From: Phelpsiimicrobium sp043802125 | GTDB lineage: Bacteria > Omnitrophota > Gorgyraeia > Velamenicoccales > Velamenicoccaceae | Assembly (NCBI GenBank): GCA_043802125.1 | Contig: JAZDLG010000020.1 | Coordinates: 1 to 34,057 of the forward strand | Direction: 5' to 3' | Length of the DNA stretch: 34,057 bases | Shown here: in pieces, positions 8,059 to 16,190 of the stretch | How positions within the stretch are numbered: position 1 is the stretch's first letter | Layout of the letters: the number at the start of each line of letters is the position of its first letter | Made by a program: the position numbers and the translations under genes | Notes under the pieces: model-generated | The model's input: the letters and a program-made list of their open reading frames with translations, nothing else | The model's database searches: none | What the model was told of the DNA's origin: nothing

Positions 8059-9609
8059 TTATTTACTCTCCTTGATCTGGGCCATCTCAAAACCTGCGCC
8101 CTCAGCCCCCTGAGGGCCGACTAACGCCACATGCACCACTTTAATGCCGGCAGAGGCGTAATCCGTATTCAGCTCAGCCGTATTGGGAATATTTGAAATG
8201 CTGCCTGTCTGCCCTGACCACTCATAGGAATAAACAGGTGTCATGCATCCGGTCTGCGGATTAGACGTCGCCACGACAAATTTTATTGGCTCACCGATTG
8301 CGCTCTGCCAAGGACGCGCAGTAAGATCAACACTAAGCGGCAAAGCCTTAAATATCCCCTCAATAAATAACTTCAAGCCATATTTCATTTCTCTAACTTC
8401 TTCTATTTCTTTAAGCCTCTCCTGCGCAAGAAGTCCCAACTCACTTTTATCCGCGGCGATAGCAGAGTAATATTCTTTCGCCTTTTCAAAGTCTTTTTTG
8501 AACTGGCTCAGCAACCCTAATTGGTAAAAACTTGGCGCACTCCACTGGTCTCGAGGAAATCCATCCTTGAGCTCCGCAAAATACCCCTTTGCAATCTCCA
8601 AAAAATATCCCTCGGCCGTATTGATATCTTTAATGGCGTATGCCGCCAAAATACCCAACCTAAAGAAAATCTCAAGCCGGCTGTTATAATCCGGATAAAT
8701 ACTTAATAGCTCTTTGTACTGCGCGAAGGCCGCATCGAACTTTTTCATGCGCTCCAGATTAAAAGCCCTGCGATATGACGAATCACTCTTGAAAGCAGCT
8801 GGGCCCGCCATATCATAAGCCTTCTTATACATCTCTTCGGCAAATACAGGGTCAAGGCCTTCTGTAGCGTCGCCATTGGCGAACTTGTCAGCCACGGCTA
8901 CAGTCTCGCGCGCCATGAGCTCGCTGTCTTTCGACAGCGAATTCAGGTAGACGTCAAACAAAGACTTAGCCAGATACGCGTTGCCTTCATTTAAAAATTG
9001 TTGGGCCTGGGACTTTATGTCTTCTTTGGATAAGCCTGAGCCTGAGAGCTTAGCGACATATACCTCATATAACCGGCGCGCGAGGTTCTTGTCTTCAAGT
9101 TTAGAGACTTCATCAGCAATGGCCTTGACCCTTAAAAGGGCCTTTGGCGTCAGGGCCACATCGCGCGCTATATTGACTAAATCATTGAATAGCCCGACGC
9201 TGATGTCAGGGTCGTCTTCACGCGCGTTTTGCCAATTCAAATATTTGATATTCAACAAAAGCTCTGTGTCGTCTTTGACGCCGCCCTGGGCTTCTTTTAG
9301 ATTATCGGAAATATCTTTTTTATAGGCTGGGCCTTTGTCATAAACGCCTTCCCAATTTTTCGTCTTCTTCCATGAATCAATCTCTTGCTGGCGCGTAAGA
9401 GCCAAATAATAATATGCTTCAGGCGATAGCTGTTTTAATCCTTTTAGATATTGATAAAATCCTTCATAATCACCCTTGGTAAAATACTCCTGCGAAAGTC
9501 CCGCAAGGTCCAAAACAGGTGCTTCCTTGTCAGTTGCCTGGGCAAAAGAAATACCTGCCATACATGCAAAACACACAAGGCTCGTTAGAAATATGGTTTT
9601 TTTAAGCAT
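8059..9609 (-). CDS. Exported TPR protein with a C-terminal Ig/PKD-like domain
   Basis: 516 residues with a clear signal peptide (MLKKTIFLTSLVCFACMAGISFAQA). The middle is a series of helical TPR-type repeats, for instance YYLALTRQQEI, AEEMYKKAYDMAG, FDAAFAQYKELLSIYPDYNSRLEIFFRLGILA and FYQLGLLSQFKKDFEKAKEYYSAIAA. From about 425 there is a beta-rich segment (LPLSVDLTARPWQSAIGEPIKFVVAT...YEWSGQTGSISNIPNTAELNTDYASAGIKVVHVALVG) with the build of a PKD/Ig-like sandwich. No catalytic motif is visible. It lies between the second exported glycosidase and GH116 and probably organises glycan handling in the periplasm or at the surface. The start has GGGAG about ten bases upstream. Confidence 0.75.
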   Translation of the reverse strand: MLKKTIFLTSLVCFACMAGISFAQATDKEAPVLDLAGLSQEYFTKGDYEGFYQYLKGLKQLSPEAYYYLALTRQQEIDSWKKTKNWEGVYDKGPAYKKDISDNLKEAQGGVKDDTELLLNIKYLNWQNAREDDPDISVGLFNDLVNIARDVALTPKALLRVKAIADEVSKLEDKNLARRLYEVYVAKLSGSGLSKEDIKSQAQQFLNEGNAYLAKSLFDVYLNSLSKDSELMARETVAVADKFANGDATEGLDPVFAEEMYKKAYDMAGPAAFKSDSSYRRAFNLERMKKFDAAFAQYKELLSIYPDYNSRLEIFFRLGILAAYAIKDINTAEGYFLEIAKGYFAELKDGFPRDQWSAPSFYQLGLLSQFKKDFEKAKEYYSAIAADKSELGLLAQERLKEIEEVREMKYGLKLFIEGIFKALPLSVDLTARPWQSAIGEPIKFVVATSNPQTGCMTPVYSYEWSGQTGSISNIPNTAELNTDYASAGIKVVHVALVGPQGAEGAGFEMAQIKESK

Positions 9610-9656
9610 AAGCTACTAACTCCCATGACAGCGAAACGCCTAGATATCGGGGGTAT

Positions 9657-10886
9657 CTACTTCTTTTTCGCGTTGCTTTTCACATCGTACGGTTTTTTCC
9701 AAAATTCCCGCAGCACGTAATAAGCCTTGCGCGGGGTACGGTCAGGCTCAAGCTTGATTATACCGAACCATTCTTCGTTCATATTCATATTGGCTTCAGC
9801 CTTGATATCAACGTAATAAGCGCCGTTAGACCAATTGGACTCAGTGTCGTGCCTGGAAAGCCCCTGGACATCCCACTCTTTATGCTTCCACCACTCATCC
9901 GTCCATTCAAACATCGTCCCGCCAAGGCAATTGCCCGCGCCGGCAGGATTATTGGCCAGATTTTTGTAGATCTCAGACCATTGAGACTCTAAAAACATGG
10001 CCTGCATATCTTCGTCTTCAGCCTTTTCATAGGCATTGTAGGCGTCAGCTCCGAATTCAATAAACATCACAGGCTTATCAAATGTGTTTTTAAGCGTATT
10101 GAAAAAGTTGCCGAATGTCTTACCTCTATAGATAACGCAGCCTATGATGTCAATATCTTTAGCAAACTCGCGGGCGACATCAAGACAGATCAACTCGCCG
10201 TTACCCATCACCACCGGATGGTCAGGGTCTATCTTATGGATCTCCCGCGCTAATTCGTTTATGAGAGTATAATAACTCTCCGCGCGCGCCAGCATGCATT
10301 GACGCGGGTCGCCCATCTTGTCTATCCTGGCGCTTGACCAGGGATTTATCTTGCCGCTAAAAGAATAATTGTTCTCATTGCCGAGTATCCAGCAAAGTAT
10401 GCCTTCTTCATTTTTCAGGGCTGTGACCATGCTTAAAACATTTTTCTTGACTTTATCCCTGAAATCTTTGTCATCATATAAAGGCGCGGGGTAATTCCAA
10501 AACTCAAGCCAATTACCCATGGCCGTGCGGACGCCGTAAAGCTTATACAGGCCTGAAACTACTTTTTTAACGGGAGCGAAGTCCTCTCCGGGATGATAGA
10601 AACGCACGGTGTTAATACCCATCTTCTTCATGAGCTCGCCGTCCTTCTTCCACGGCTCGCTCGGGTCTAACCAAAAATCGTGATCGTTAGACTTGCCTAT
10701 GGGTATAGGATTATAGCAGACACCTTTGACTATAAAGGGTTTGCCTTTGACAATGAGCTGATAATGGCCGTTCTTCAAAGTCTTGACAAAAACTTTTTTA
10801 ACAGCCGCCTCGCCCATTGTTGTCAGCATAACACAAGCTGACAACAATATGGGCAGGACGATAAACGGTCTATAACGTTTTTTCAT
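9657..10886 (-). CDS. Exported TIM-barrel glycosidase of the GH2/GH5 (clan GH-A) type
   Basis: 409 residues with an N-terminal signal (RPFIVLPILLSACVMLTTMGEAA). The barrel starts with GHYQLIVKGKPFIVKGVCYNPIP (about 40-62). It then shows MKKMGINTVRFYHP, the acid/base motif CWILGNEN (Glu about 171) and the nucleophile motif KPVMFIEFGADAY (Glu about 277). The two glutamates at the ends of strands 4 and 7 identify a clan GH-A retaining glycosidase. The KGxxYNP opening and the absence of the GH2 sandwich domains point to a stand-alone GH2-type catalytic domain or an unassigned GH-A family. A beta-glucan or related beta-linked glycan is the likely substrate from the neighbours. It is a paralogue of the C-terminal half of the 12190-14553 gene. 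Confidence 0.75.
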   Translation of the reverse strand: MKKRYRPFIVLPILLSACVMLTTMGEAAVKKVFVKTLKNGHYQLIVKGKPFIVKGVCYNPIPIGKSNDHDFWLDPSEPWKKDGELMKKMGINTVRFYHPGEDFAPVKKVVSGLYKLYGVRTAMGNWLEFWNYPAPLYDDKDFRDKVKKNVLSMVTALKNEEGILCWILGNENNYSFSGKINPWSSARIDKMGDPRQCMLARAESYYTLINELAREIHKIDPDHPVVMGNGELICLDVAREFAKDIDIIGCVIYRGKTFGNFFNTLKNTFDKPVMFIEFGADAYNAYEKAEDEDMQAMFLESQWSEIYKNLANNPAGAGNCLGGTMFEWTDEWWKHKEWDVQGLSRHDTESNWSNGAYYVDIKAEANMNMNEEWFGIIKLEPDRTPRKAYYVLREFWKKPYDVKSNAKKK

Positions 10887-10901
10887 TATGATACCCTGGA
10901 T

Positions 10902-10920
10902 CCCCGCAAAACCCGCGGGG
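10902..10920 (-). terminator. GC-rich hairpin between the binding protein and the second glycosidase
   Basis: Arms CCCCGC/GCGGGG enclose a GT-rich loop in the 63-bp gap. It is the second copy of the hairpin at 567-585, sharing the flanking GAAATC. It has no U-tract, so partial termination or 3'-end protection of the upstream message is more likely than full stop. Confidence 0.4.
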
Positions 10921-10949
10921 ATTTCGCTGAATTATTACATTATTGTGCT

Positions 10950-12107
10950 CTACTCGTATTTGATCTCGTCTAAATAGAACGTGGCGCCGTCGGGATTGAC
11001 ATCCAGGTTCGTCGCCCAGGCAAACCCTCCGATGATATACGACAGGTCCTTGCCCTTCAGGTCTAAAGTATACTGCTTCCAATCCTTGTCCAGGACAACA
11101 GGGCCTATGCCTGCGGTATCGGAATCAGAATACTCTCCCATGATGCCGCCTATCTTGAACTCTTCTATGCGTTCGCCACCCTTTTCACCCCTTGCCCAGA
11201 AAGTCACTTTCGTGGCGCGGGATAAATCAAAACCGCCATCCACGCCGCCCCAGTTATTGGGAGGATTCTGCCAGTACATACCGACCCAACGGGCGCCGCT
11301 GGAAGCCTTATTCATATAAGTGATCTTTAGACAGCTCTTGCCAAAGTAAGGATTCTCAACCGAGCCTGTATCGATCTTTAGGTCGCTGAAGTCGCCCATC
11401 CATCCCGATGGAATAAAGTGGTTCATGATAGAACCCTTATCCGCGTAGATGTAAAACGGCACTTCCTGTATCTTCTTTCCAGCCTCTTTTAACAGAGGAT
11501 CGTATTCAAACCTGATATCATCAAGATAGAAGGTCGCTCCTTCCGGGTTGGAATCTGCGGTAACCACCCAGTTTAAAGCGCCGTTGATATAAGAAAGGTC
11601 CTTGCCTGCCAGATTGACGGTGCATTGCTGCCACGAACTGGTCAATTCCACTGGCCCGAGAGAGACTTCCACCGTATCAGGATAAGTCCCCTTGATGCCG
11701 CCTACGGTAAACTTGTTAATGATCTCTCCGCCTTTTTCTCCGCGCACCCAAAAGGTGAGTTTGTTCAATCCGGTCAGGTCAAAACCGCCTTTTTTGGAAC
11801 CCCAGTTATTCGCGGGATTCTGCCAATACACACCGGACCAACCCTGGTTCTGCGACCGTTTCGCCGTGTAGACGAACTTGATGCAGGTAGACCCGGAATA
11901 AGGCTCGCCCATGTATTTGTCGTCCATGGACGTATCGCCGTAATCGCCCATCCATCCCGATGGAATGAAGTGATTATCCGGAGATCTGCTGTCCGAATAA
12001 ACAGCGAAATCCTTTGTGCTCGCCACAGGCGCGGCATCCTCCGCGTACGCCAGGCAACAGGCGAAACTCATCGCCATCGCCGCCATAACTACTAATAACT
12101 TTTTCAT
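10950..12107 (-). CDS. Exported protein of two tandem carbohydrate-binding-like domains
   Basis: 385 residues: a signal peptide (MKKLLVVMAAMAMSFACCLAYA) then two clear internal repeats of about 170 residues (about 34-203 and 217-385). Each contains NHFIPSGWMGD, GVYWQNPANNWG or its GMYWQNPPNNWG variant, GGFDL, a FWVRGEKGGE or FWARGEKGGE strand, KDLSYI and a closing ATFYLDDI or ATFYLDEI. The all-beta pattern with FYLD near the end resembles galactose-binding-like or CBM jelly-roll domains, but no enzymatic residues are seen and I cannot name a CBM family. Lying between two exported glycosidases, it probably binds the polymer at the cell surface. Its ribosome-binding site GGAGG sits in a predicted stem (12116-12154). 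Confidence 0.75.
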   Translation of the reverse strand: MKKLLVVMAAMAMSFACCLAYAEDAAPVASTKDFAVYSDSRSPDNHFIPSGWMGDYGDTSMDDKYMGEPYSGSTCIKFVYTAKRSQNQGWSGVYWQNPANNWGSKKGGFDLTGLNKLTFWVRGEKGGEIINKFTVGGIKGTYPDTVEVSLGPVELTSSWQQCTVNLAGKDLSYINGALNWVVTADSNPEGATFYLDDIRFEYDPLLKEAGKKIQEVPFYIYADKGSIMNHFIPSGWMGDFSDLKIDTGSVENPYFGKSCLKITYMNKASSGARWVGMYWQNPPNNWGGVDGGFDLSRATKVTFWARGEKGGERIEEFKIGGIMGEYSDSDTAGIGPVVLDKDWKQYTLDLKGKDLSYIIGGFAWATNLDVNPDGATFYLDEIKYE

Positions 12108-12115
12108 GCTACACC

Positions 12116-12154
12116 TCCATTTTGACTTATTACGATTTTTCCACTCAAAATGGA
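12116..12154 (-). promoter_or_regulatory. Inverted repeat overlapping the ribosome-binding site of the binding-protein gene
   Basis: Perfect 10-base arms TCCATTTTGA and TCAAAATGGA are separated by 19 bases. On the mRNA the second arm ends inside the GGAGG that precedes the ATG at 12107, so a folded leader would partly hide the ribosome-binding site. It could be a translational control element or the end of the upstream transcript. Confidence 0.45.
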
Positions 12155-12158
12155 CTCC

Positions 12159-12176
12159 GAATCCTGTTCAGGGTTC
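12159..12176 (-). terminator. Weak hairpin after the TPR-glycosidase gene
   Basis: Imperfect inverted repeat (GAATCCTG/CAGGGTTC, one wobble) just downstream of the stop at 12190. There is no T-run; it may be a small dispersed palindrome. Confidence 0.25.
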
Positions 12177-12189
12177 GAAGCCTCTTACC

Positions 12190-14553
12190 TTATTTCTCCC
12201 ACAACTTCTGATACGTGTAATAACTTTTCCTCAACTCCCTTAGGAACGGGCTTGTCTTCCCGTCGCCCTGACCTGCAACACCCAGCCACTCTTCATGCAT
12301 AAAACCGTCGGGAAAAGGGCCGACCCACAGGCCTTTTGTGTCGTGGACGCTGGGTTCGTACCCCTTCCACCACTCATCTAACCATTCAAAAAGGATACCA
12401 CCGACCGCGTTCCCCTGGCCGTCCGCGAAAGCGCTGTTGTCAACGATGTCTCTCCAAGCCGCTTCCAGATAATCGGCCTGCTTCTCCTCTGCTGCTTCTC
12501 GCGAAAGGCAATATACATACGCGGAACAACCGTATTCTGTGATAAAAGCAGGCCTGTCAGCCAGCTCCTTTACCATCTGCCAAAAAGTACCAAAACCATA
12601 ATCACCCCGATAAGCATTAGCGCCGAAAGCATCCACATCAGGCGCGTATTTCGCGAACCTGTCCAAATATAAGACATCGCCGTTTGCTATAGCCACAGGA
12701 TGGTCTCTATCCAGAGATTTAATGAGCCTTGCGGCCTCATTGGCGAATTTATAAAAAGCCTCGGGTTTTTTATCAGCGTTGCAAGCCACGCCATAGACGT
12801 TCTCATTGCCCAAAAGCCACATAAGCACATAAGGCTCGTCTTTATGCTCCAATACCATTTTCTTCACAGATTCAAGCATGGCTTTTTTATGGGCCGGATT
12901 TTCATAATCTGTGCCCTCGTGCCAGTTGGCGCCTGAACCCAGCGCGTATTTGCCCAAAAAATCGCCAATGATCACGCGTATGCCGAACCGCCTGTAAAGG
13001 TCCTGCAAGATCGGCTTGCGGATCGGGAAAGGCTGAAGGTAGAGCCTTATGGTATTTACTCCCATGCGTTTCATTAATTCAAAATCTCCGGTGCTTGGTT
13101 CATTGGGATCCTGCTTATTGTTCCTGTTGGCGTCAACAAAAGAATCATACGGCCCGTCGCATTTACCGTTATTGTTATAATCATAATCCATCCAGTTCTT
13201 GAGCGTCCCGTCGTCCGGGCTCTGTCCGACTTTAGTGATATTATAGGTTATGCCTTTTATGACATAAGGCTTGTTGTCCACTAAAAGCTGCCAGTCGCCG
13301 TTGGTATACTGGACAAAACGTACCTTACCCGAACCCAACTGCCGCGCTATCTTTGATGCTGCTTTGCGATGCTCAAGAAATTTTTTTACTTTATCAACCA
13401 TGGTCTCAGGGATATGGTTTTTCACAAGCCTGCCCGGATCCACGATAAAGATATCATTGGTGATATCGTTGTCCGTGCCGTTCTCTATGCTGATCTTCGC
13501 GTCTAAGAGTTTCATATTGACTTGCGGATATTTTTTACAAAGATACTTGATCTTGGCGATCGCTGCCTGGCCCACATACCAGGGTGTATGCCAATACGTC
13601 CAGCCTACGGCGCCGGGAAAATGCACCGCGATCGCGTAATAAGCCTTTATCGCGTGTTTGATAAGGCCGGACTTCTCTAAAATAAGGCCGGTATAAAAAA
13701 GCCGTATTCCGGGCGGCTCAGGCGCCATGGCCCATTTGAAGAAAGCAGCCTGGAGGTCCACAGATTGCACAAAATCCCAATGGCTGCCCTCAAGTCTGCG
13801 TTCTTTCTTGACCACCTGGAACGCAGGGTCCCAGCGCACGCTCGTGGTATTGGGATAGACGCCCTCTCCGGCAGCCTCAGAAAGGCCCTCCTGATTGACG
13901 ACCGAGTATTTGTAATCTTTAGTGCCCACGCCTTCAAACGCGCCGTAGGCGCTGTAATTTACTATCTCTTCCTTGCCCGGGTCATAAAGGTCTATCTTTG
14001 TAGGCCTGATCCGGCCGCACTTCTCGGCTTTTGGGTCCCGGCCCAGCATGCGGTCTATGCCCTCCTGGGCTGTATCAGCGAGTTTATAATACCATCCGCG
14101 AGGATCCCATGCCTGGGCATAAGGAAAACCTGAAATAACTTCCTTAAAAGCCTCTATGGCGTCGGTTTTTTTGCCCTCTTTTTTTAATGCCTCAGCCTTT
14201 ATGAACTGGCACTGGGCCAAAAGATTCAAAGTCTCATAATTATTCATCTGCTCTGACGGCGGAAAATCTTTCAGGCCTTTTGCCTGAGCGCGCGCAACAG
14301 CCGTAAAACGCGCCATAGCCTGGCCGACATATTCGTAAACACTATTGAAGTCGCCTTCGTCTTTTGCTTTGCGCGCGGAAGCCAAAAGCTCGGCAAGAGT
14401 TGGTTGTTCAGCAGTAACGTTAGCCGCAGGTGCCTCCTGCACAGCAGCGGGCACGGTCGCGGTGACATTCTGTGAAAAACAATCCACAGCCCATAGCCCA
14501 CAGGCCATGAAAAAAACGCCGACAAAGATTATTTTTAATAACTTTATATTCAT
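12190..14553 (-). CDS. Exported TPR protein fused to a GH2/GH5-type glycosidase with EF-hand-like loops
   Basis: 787 residues with a signal peptide (LLKIIFVGVFFMACGLWAVDCFSQ). Residues about 50-400 are helical repeats of TPR type (LAELLASARKAKDEGDFNSVYEYVGQAM, FIKAEALKKEGKKTDAIEAFKEVISGFP, ILEKSGLIKHAIKAYYAIAVHFPG). From about 420 a clan GH-A barrel starts with GDWQLLVDNKPYVIKGITYN. It has MKRMGVNTIRLYLQ, the acid/base motif MWLLGNEN (Glu near 584) and the nucleophile motif PAFITEYGCSAY (Glu near 672). Between strands 1 and 2 are two dockerin/EF-hand-like Ca2+ loops (DYNNNGKCD and DANRNNKQDPNE, about 455-484). It is paralogous to the 9657-10886 enzyme. It begins seven bases after the symporter stop. 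Confidence 0.78.
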   Translation of the reverse strand: MNIKLLKIIFVGVFFMACGLWAVDCFSQNVTATVPAAVQEAPAANVTAEQPTLAELLASARKAKDEGDFNSVYEYVGQAMARFTAVARAQAKGLKDFPPSEQMNNYETLNLLAQCQFIKAEALKKEGKKTDAIEAFKEVISGFPYAQAWDPRGWYYKLADTAQEGIDRMLGRDPKAEKCGRIRPTKIDLYDPGKEEIVNYSAYGAFEGVGTKDYKYSVVNQEGLSEAAGEGVYPNTTSVRWDPAFQVVKKERRLEGSHWDFVQSVDLQAAFFKWAMAPEPPGIRLFYTGLILEKSGLIKHAIKAYYAIAVHFPGAVGWTYWHTPWYVGQAAIAKIKYLCKKYPQVNMKLLDAKISIENGTDNDITNDIFIVDPGRLVKNHIPETMVDKVKKFLEHRKAASKIARQLGSGKVRFVQYTNGDWQLLVDNKPYVIKGITYNITKVGQSPDDGTLKNWMDYDYNNNGKCDGPYDSFVDANRNNKQDPNEPSTGDFELMKRMGVNTIRLYLQPFPIRKPILQDLYRRFGIRVIIGDFLGKYALGSGANWHEGTDYENPAHKKAMLESVKKMVLEHKDEPYVLMWLLGNENVYGVACNADKKPEAFYKFANEAARLIKSLDRDHPVAIANGDVLYLDRFAKYAPDVDAFGANAYRGDYGFGTFWQMVKELADRPAFITEYGCSAYVYCLSREAAEEKQADYLEAAWRDIVDNSAFADGQGNAVGGILFEWLDEWWKGYEPSVHDTKGLWVGPFPDGFMHEEWLGVAGQGDGKTSPFLRELRKSYYTYQKLWEK

Positions 14554-14560
14554 TCTAACC

Positions 14561-16054
14561 TTATTCCCGTCTTTCTGCTCTTCGCCTTTCTTCTTCTACC
14601 CGTCTTTCTTCGCTTCGTCTTTCTTCTCTTCGCCGCTCTACCTGCGCGCGGACATCATATGCTTTAGCTTCTGAGATGTCAAAAGTCATGATAATGAAAA
14701 TAGCGACTAAAGAAGTCACGATCGGAATGCCGATATCGCAGAGCCGCATATACAATAAAGCTTGGCTGGTCTGGTTGGCGCCTAACGCAATATTGAAGCC
14801 GGTCACATTGAGGAGGACTCCGGAGAGGACCGATGCGCCTGCCTGTCCGAGTTTTTGTATCCACCAGTAAATACCGCTGAACATGCCTTCTCTACGGGTG
14901 CCGCAATGCAGTTCGTCTAAGTCACACACATCGGCGACCATGGAGGGAACCATGGTGAAGAGCGCTCCCAGATGAAATGCCAGGAACGGAACAGCGATCA
15001 TCAGCAAATAGGGATGTTGGGGATTATACCCTACCCATTTCAAGGCATAACCGAAAATAGCAATGCACATGGCAATTAAAAAGGTTTTCCGCTTTCCGAG
15101 CTTTGTGGAGGCCCAAGTGGTCAAGGAGATCGCGATAAAAGTGCAAATAGAACTTGCCGTTCCAAACCAACCAAGCAATGTGCCGCCTTTTCCCCAATCT
15201 CCGCCATAAACATAGTAGACGATAACATAGAGCGTGAAGGCGCTGGCGAGCATGAATCCGTTAAAGATCAGGAATGTTACCGCGATAAGCTTAACAAAAG
15301 GAAGGCATTTTAAAGACGTCGCGCAATTGCTCAAGAGGCCTTTTATAACATTCAAATAGCCCTTTTCTTTTTCAGCCCTCGGCAAGTCAGCGAATTTCTC
15401 TTTGTTGAAAATAGCCGGAAGTATGCCGCCAACCACGATAAAGACCCCGACCATGATAGAGATGGATCGCGCTCCATGAACAATATCCGTAAACATGGTC
15501 TTATCGTTCATGATCTTAAAGAACCAGGGCGCGACAAGCCAGGCAATCTGAGCGAAAAAGTTGCTGAACCCCTGTAACCGGGTCCGCTCATGATAATCAG
15601 GCGTCATTTCATACCCGAGCGCGATCCAGGGAATAGAATAACAGGCAAAGGAAACAACAAAGAAACATTGGACAATTAAAAAGTACCAAAAATAGAAACT
15701 TTCGACATGTCCCTTATGGAGCTGGAACAGCAACGCGAATAAAACTCCGGAAGAAAGAGCTCCAAAGAATATCCAGGGTTTACGCCGTCCCCATCGGGTC
15801 CGGGTATTGTCTGAACTATGGCCGATCAATGGATCTGAAAAAGCATCTATAAGACGGGGGATGGCTCCGAGGAGGCCGACTAAAGCGGGATTCATGCCTA
15901 ATCCCAGGTTCAAAACAATGACCAGCGAACCTATAGCTGCGGCCTGAAATTGATTAACGAGCGACCCTATACTGTATGCGGCTTTTTGAAAAAAAGAGAT
16001 GCGGTCTTCGCGGGCCGTAACATGATGTTTTGGCTGACCAGCTGATTGTTCCAT
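14561..16054 (-). CDS. GPH-family (MFS) sugar:cation symporter
   Basis: About 497 residues with twelve predicted membrane helices. It shows the GPH signatures PRLIDAFSDPLIGHSSDNTRTRWGRRKPWIFFGA in the first loop, and YSIPWIALGYEMTPDYHERTRLQGF after helix 4. In the second half it has MVPSMVADVCDLDELHCGTRREGMFSG. Members (MelB, XynB-type) carry glycosides, pentosides or hexuronides with Na+ or H+. I chose the ATG at 16054, with GGGAGG eight bases upstream, over a start at 16069 that lies inside that site. The last 25 residues are almost purely Arg/Glu and come from a low-complexity pyrimidine tract (plus strand); this tail is not part of the family. It shares an operon with the ABC system, giving two uptake routes. 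Confidence 0.9.
   Translation of the reverse strand: MEQSAGQPKHHVTAREDRISFFQKAAYSIGSLVNQFQAAAIGSLVIVLNLGLGMNPALVGLLGAIPRLIDAFSDPLIGHSSDNTRTRWGRRKPWIFFGALSSGVLFALLFQLHKGHVESFYFWYFLIVQCFFVVSFACYSIPWIALGYEMTPDYHERTRLQGFSNFFAQIAWLVAPWFFKIMNDKTMFTDIVHGARSISIMVGVFIVVGGILPAIFNKEKFADLPRAEKEKGYLNVIKGLLSNCATSLKCLPFVKLIAVTFLIFNGFMLASAFTLYVIVYYVYGGDWGKGGTLLGWFGTASSICTFIAISLTTWASTKLGKRKTFLIAMCIAIFGYALKWVGYNPQHPYLLMIAVPFLAFHLGALFTMVPSMVADVCDLDELHCGTRREGMFSGIYWWIQKLGQAGASVLSGVLLNVTGFNIALGANQTSQALLYMRLCDIGIPIVTSLVAIFIIMTFDISEAKAYDVRAQVERRREERRSEERRVEEERRRAERRE
14564..14645. repeat. Low-complexity purine/pyrimidine tract encoding an Arg/Glu tail
   Basis: The motif CGTCTTTCT recurs at least three times in about 60 bases, mixed with CTTCG and TTCTTC units. 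It encodes the RRREERRSEERRVEEERRR tail of the symporter. It looks like slippage or capture of an intergenic simple repeat by the 3' end of the gene. Confidence 0.7.
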
Positions 16055-16073
16055 TAAATTACCTCCCATGTTT

Positions 16074-16190
16074 TGCCGCCTTTTGCGGTCTCACCCCGCG
16101 CACATCGGAATTGCGCGGGTGTGCCGCCTTCTGCGGTCTCACCCCGCGCACTTCGGAATTGCGCGGGGGTGCCGCCTGCTGCGGCATTTC
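16074..16190. repeat. 48-bp tandem hairpin repeat (two copies plus a degenerate third)
   Basis: Copies at 16074-16121 and 16122-16169 differ at only a few bases. A degenerate third starts at 16170 and runs into the stop of the permease gene. Each unit can fold twice: CCGC/GCGG around a 4-5 base loop, and CCCGCGCA/TGCGCGGG in the first copy. It fills the gap between the MalG-type permease and the symporter. It could limit read-through or protect the 3' end of the ABC message, which would set different expression of the two transport systems. There are no unique spacers, so it is not a CRISPR. Confidence 0.75.

Noticed and set aside
10870..11082. Minus-strand open frame of 70 codons overlapping the binding-protein gene
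   Set aside because: It is in another phase of a well-supported gene and runs through the hairpin at 10902; no independent support.
11625..12095. Plus-strand open frame of 156 codons
   Set aside because: It lies fully opposite the tandem binding-protein gene, whose internal repeats and signal peptide establish the minus strand as coding.
16074..16190. Possible CRISPR array
   Set aside because: The repeats are directly adjacent with no unique spacers, contain their own hairpins, and no cas gene is present.
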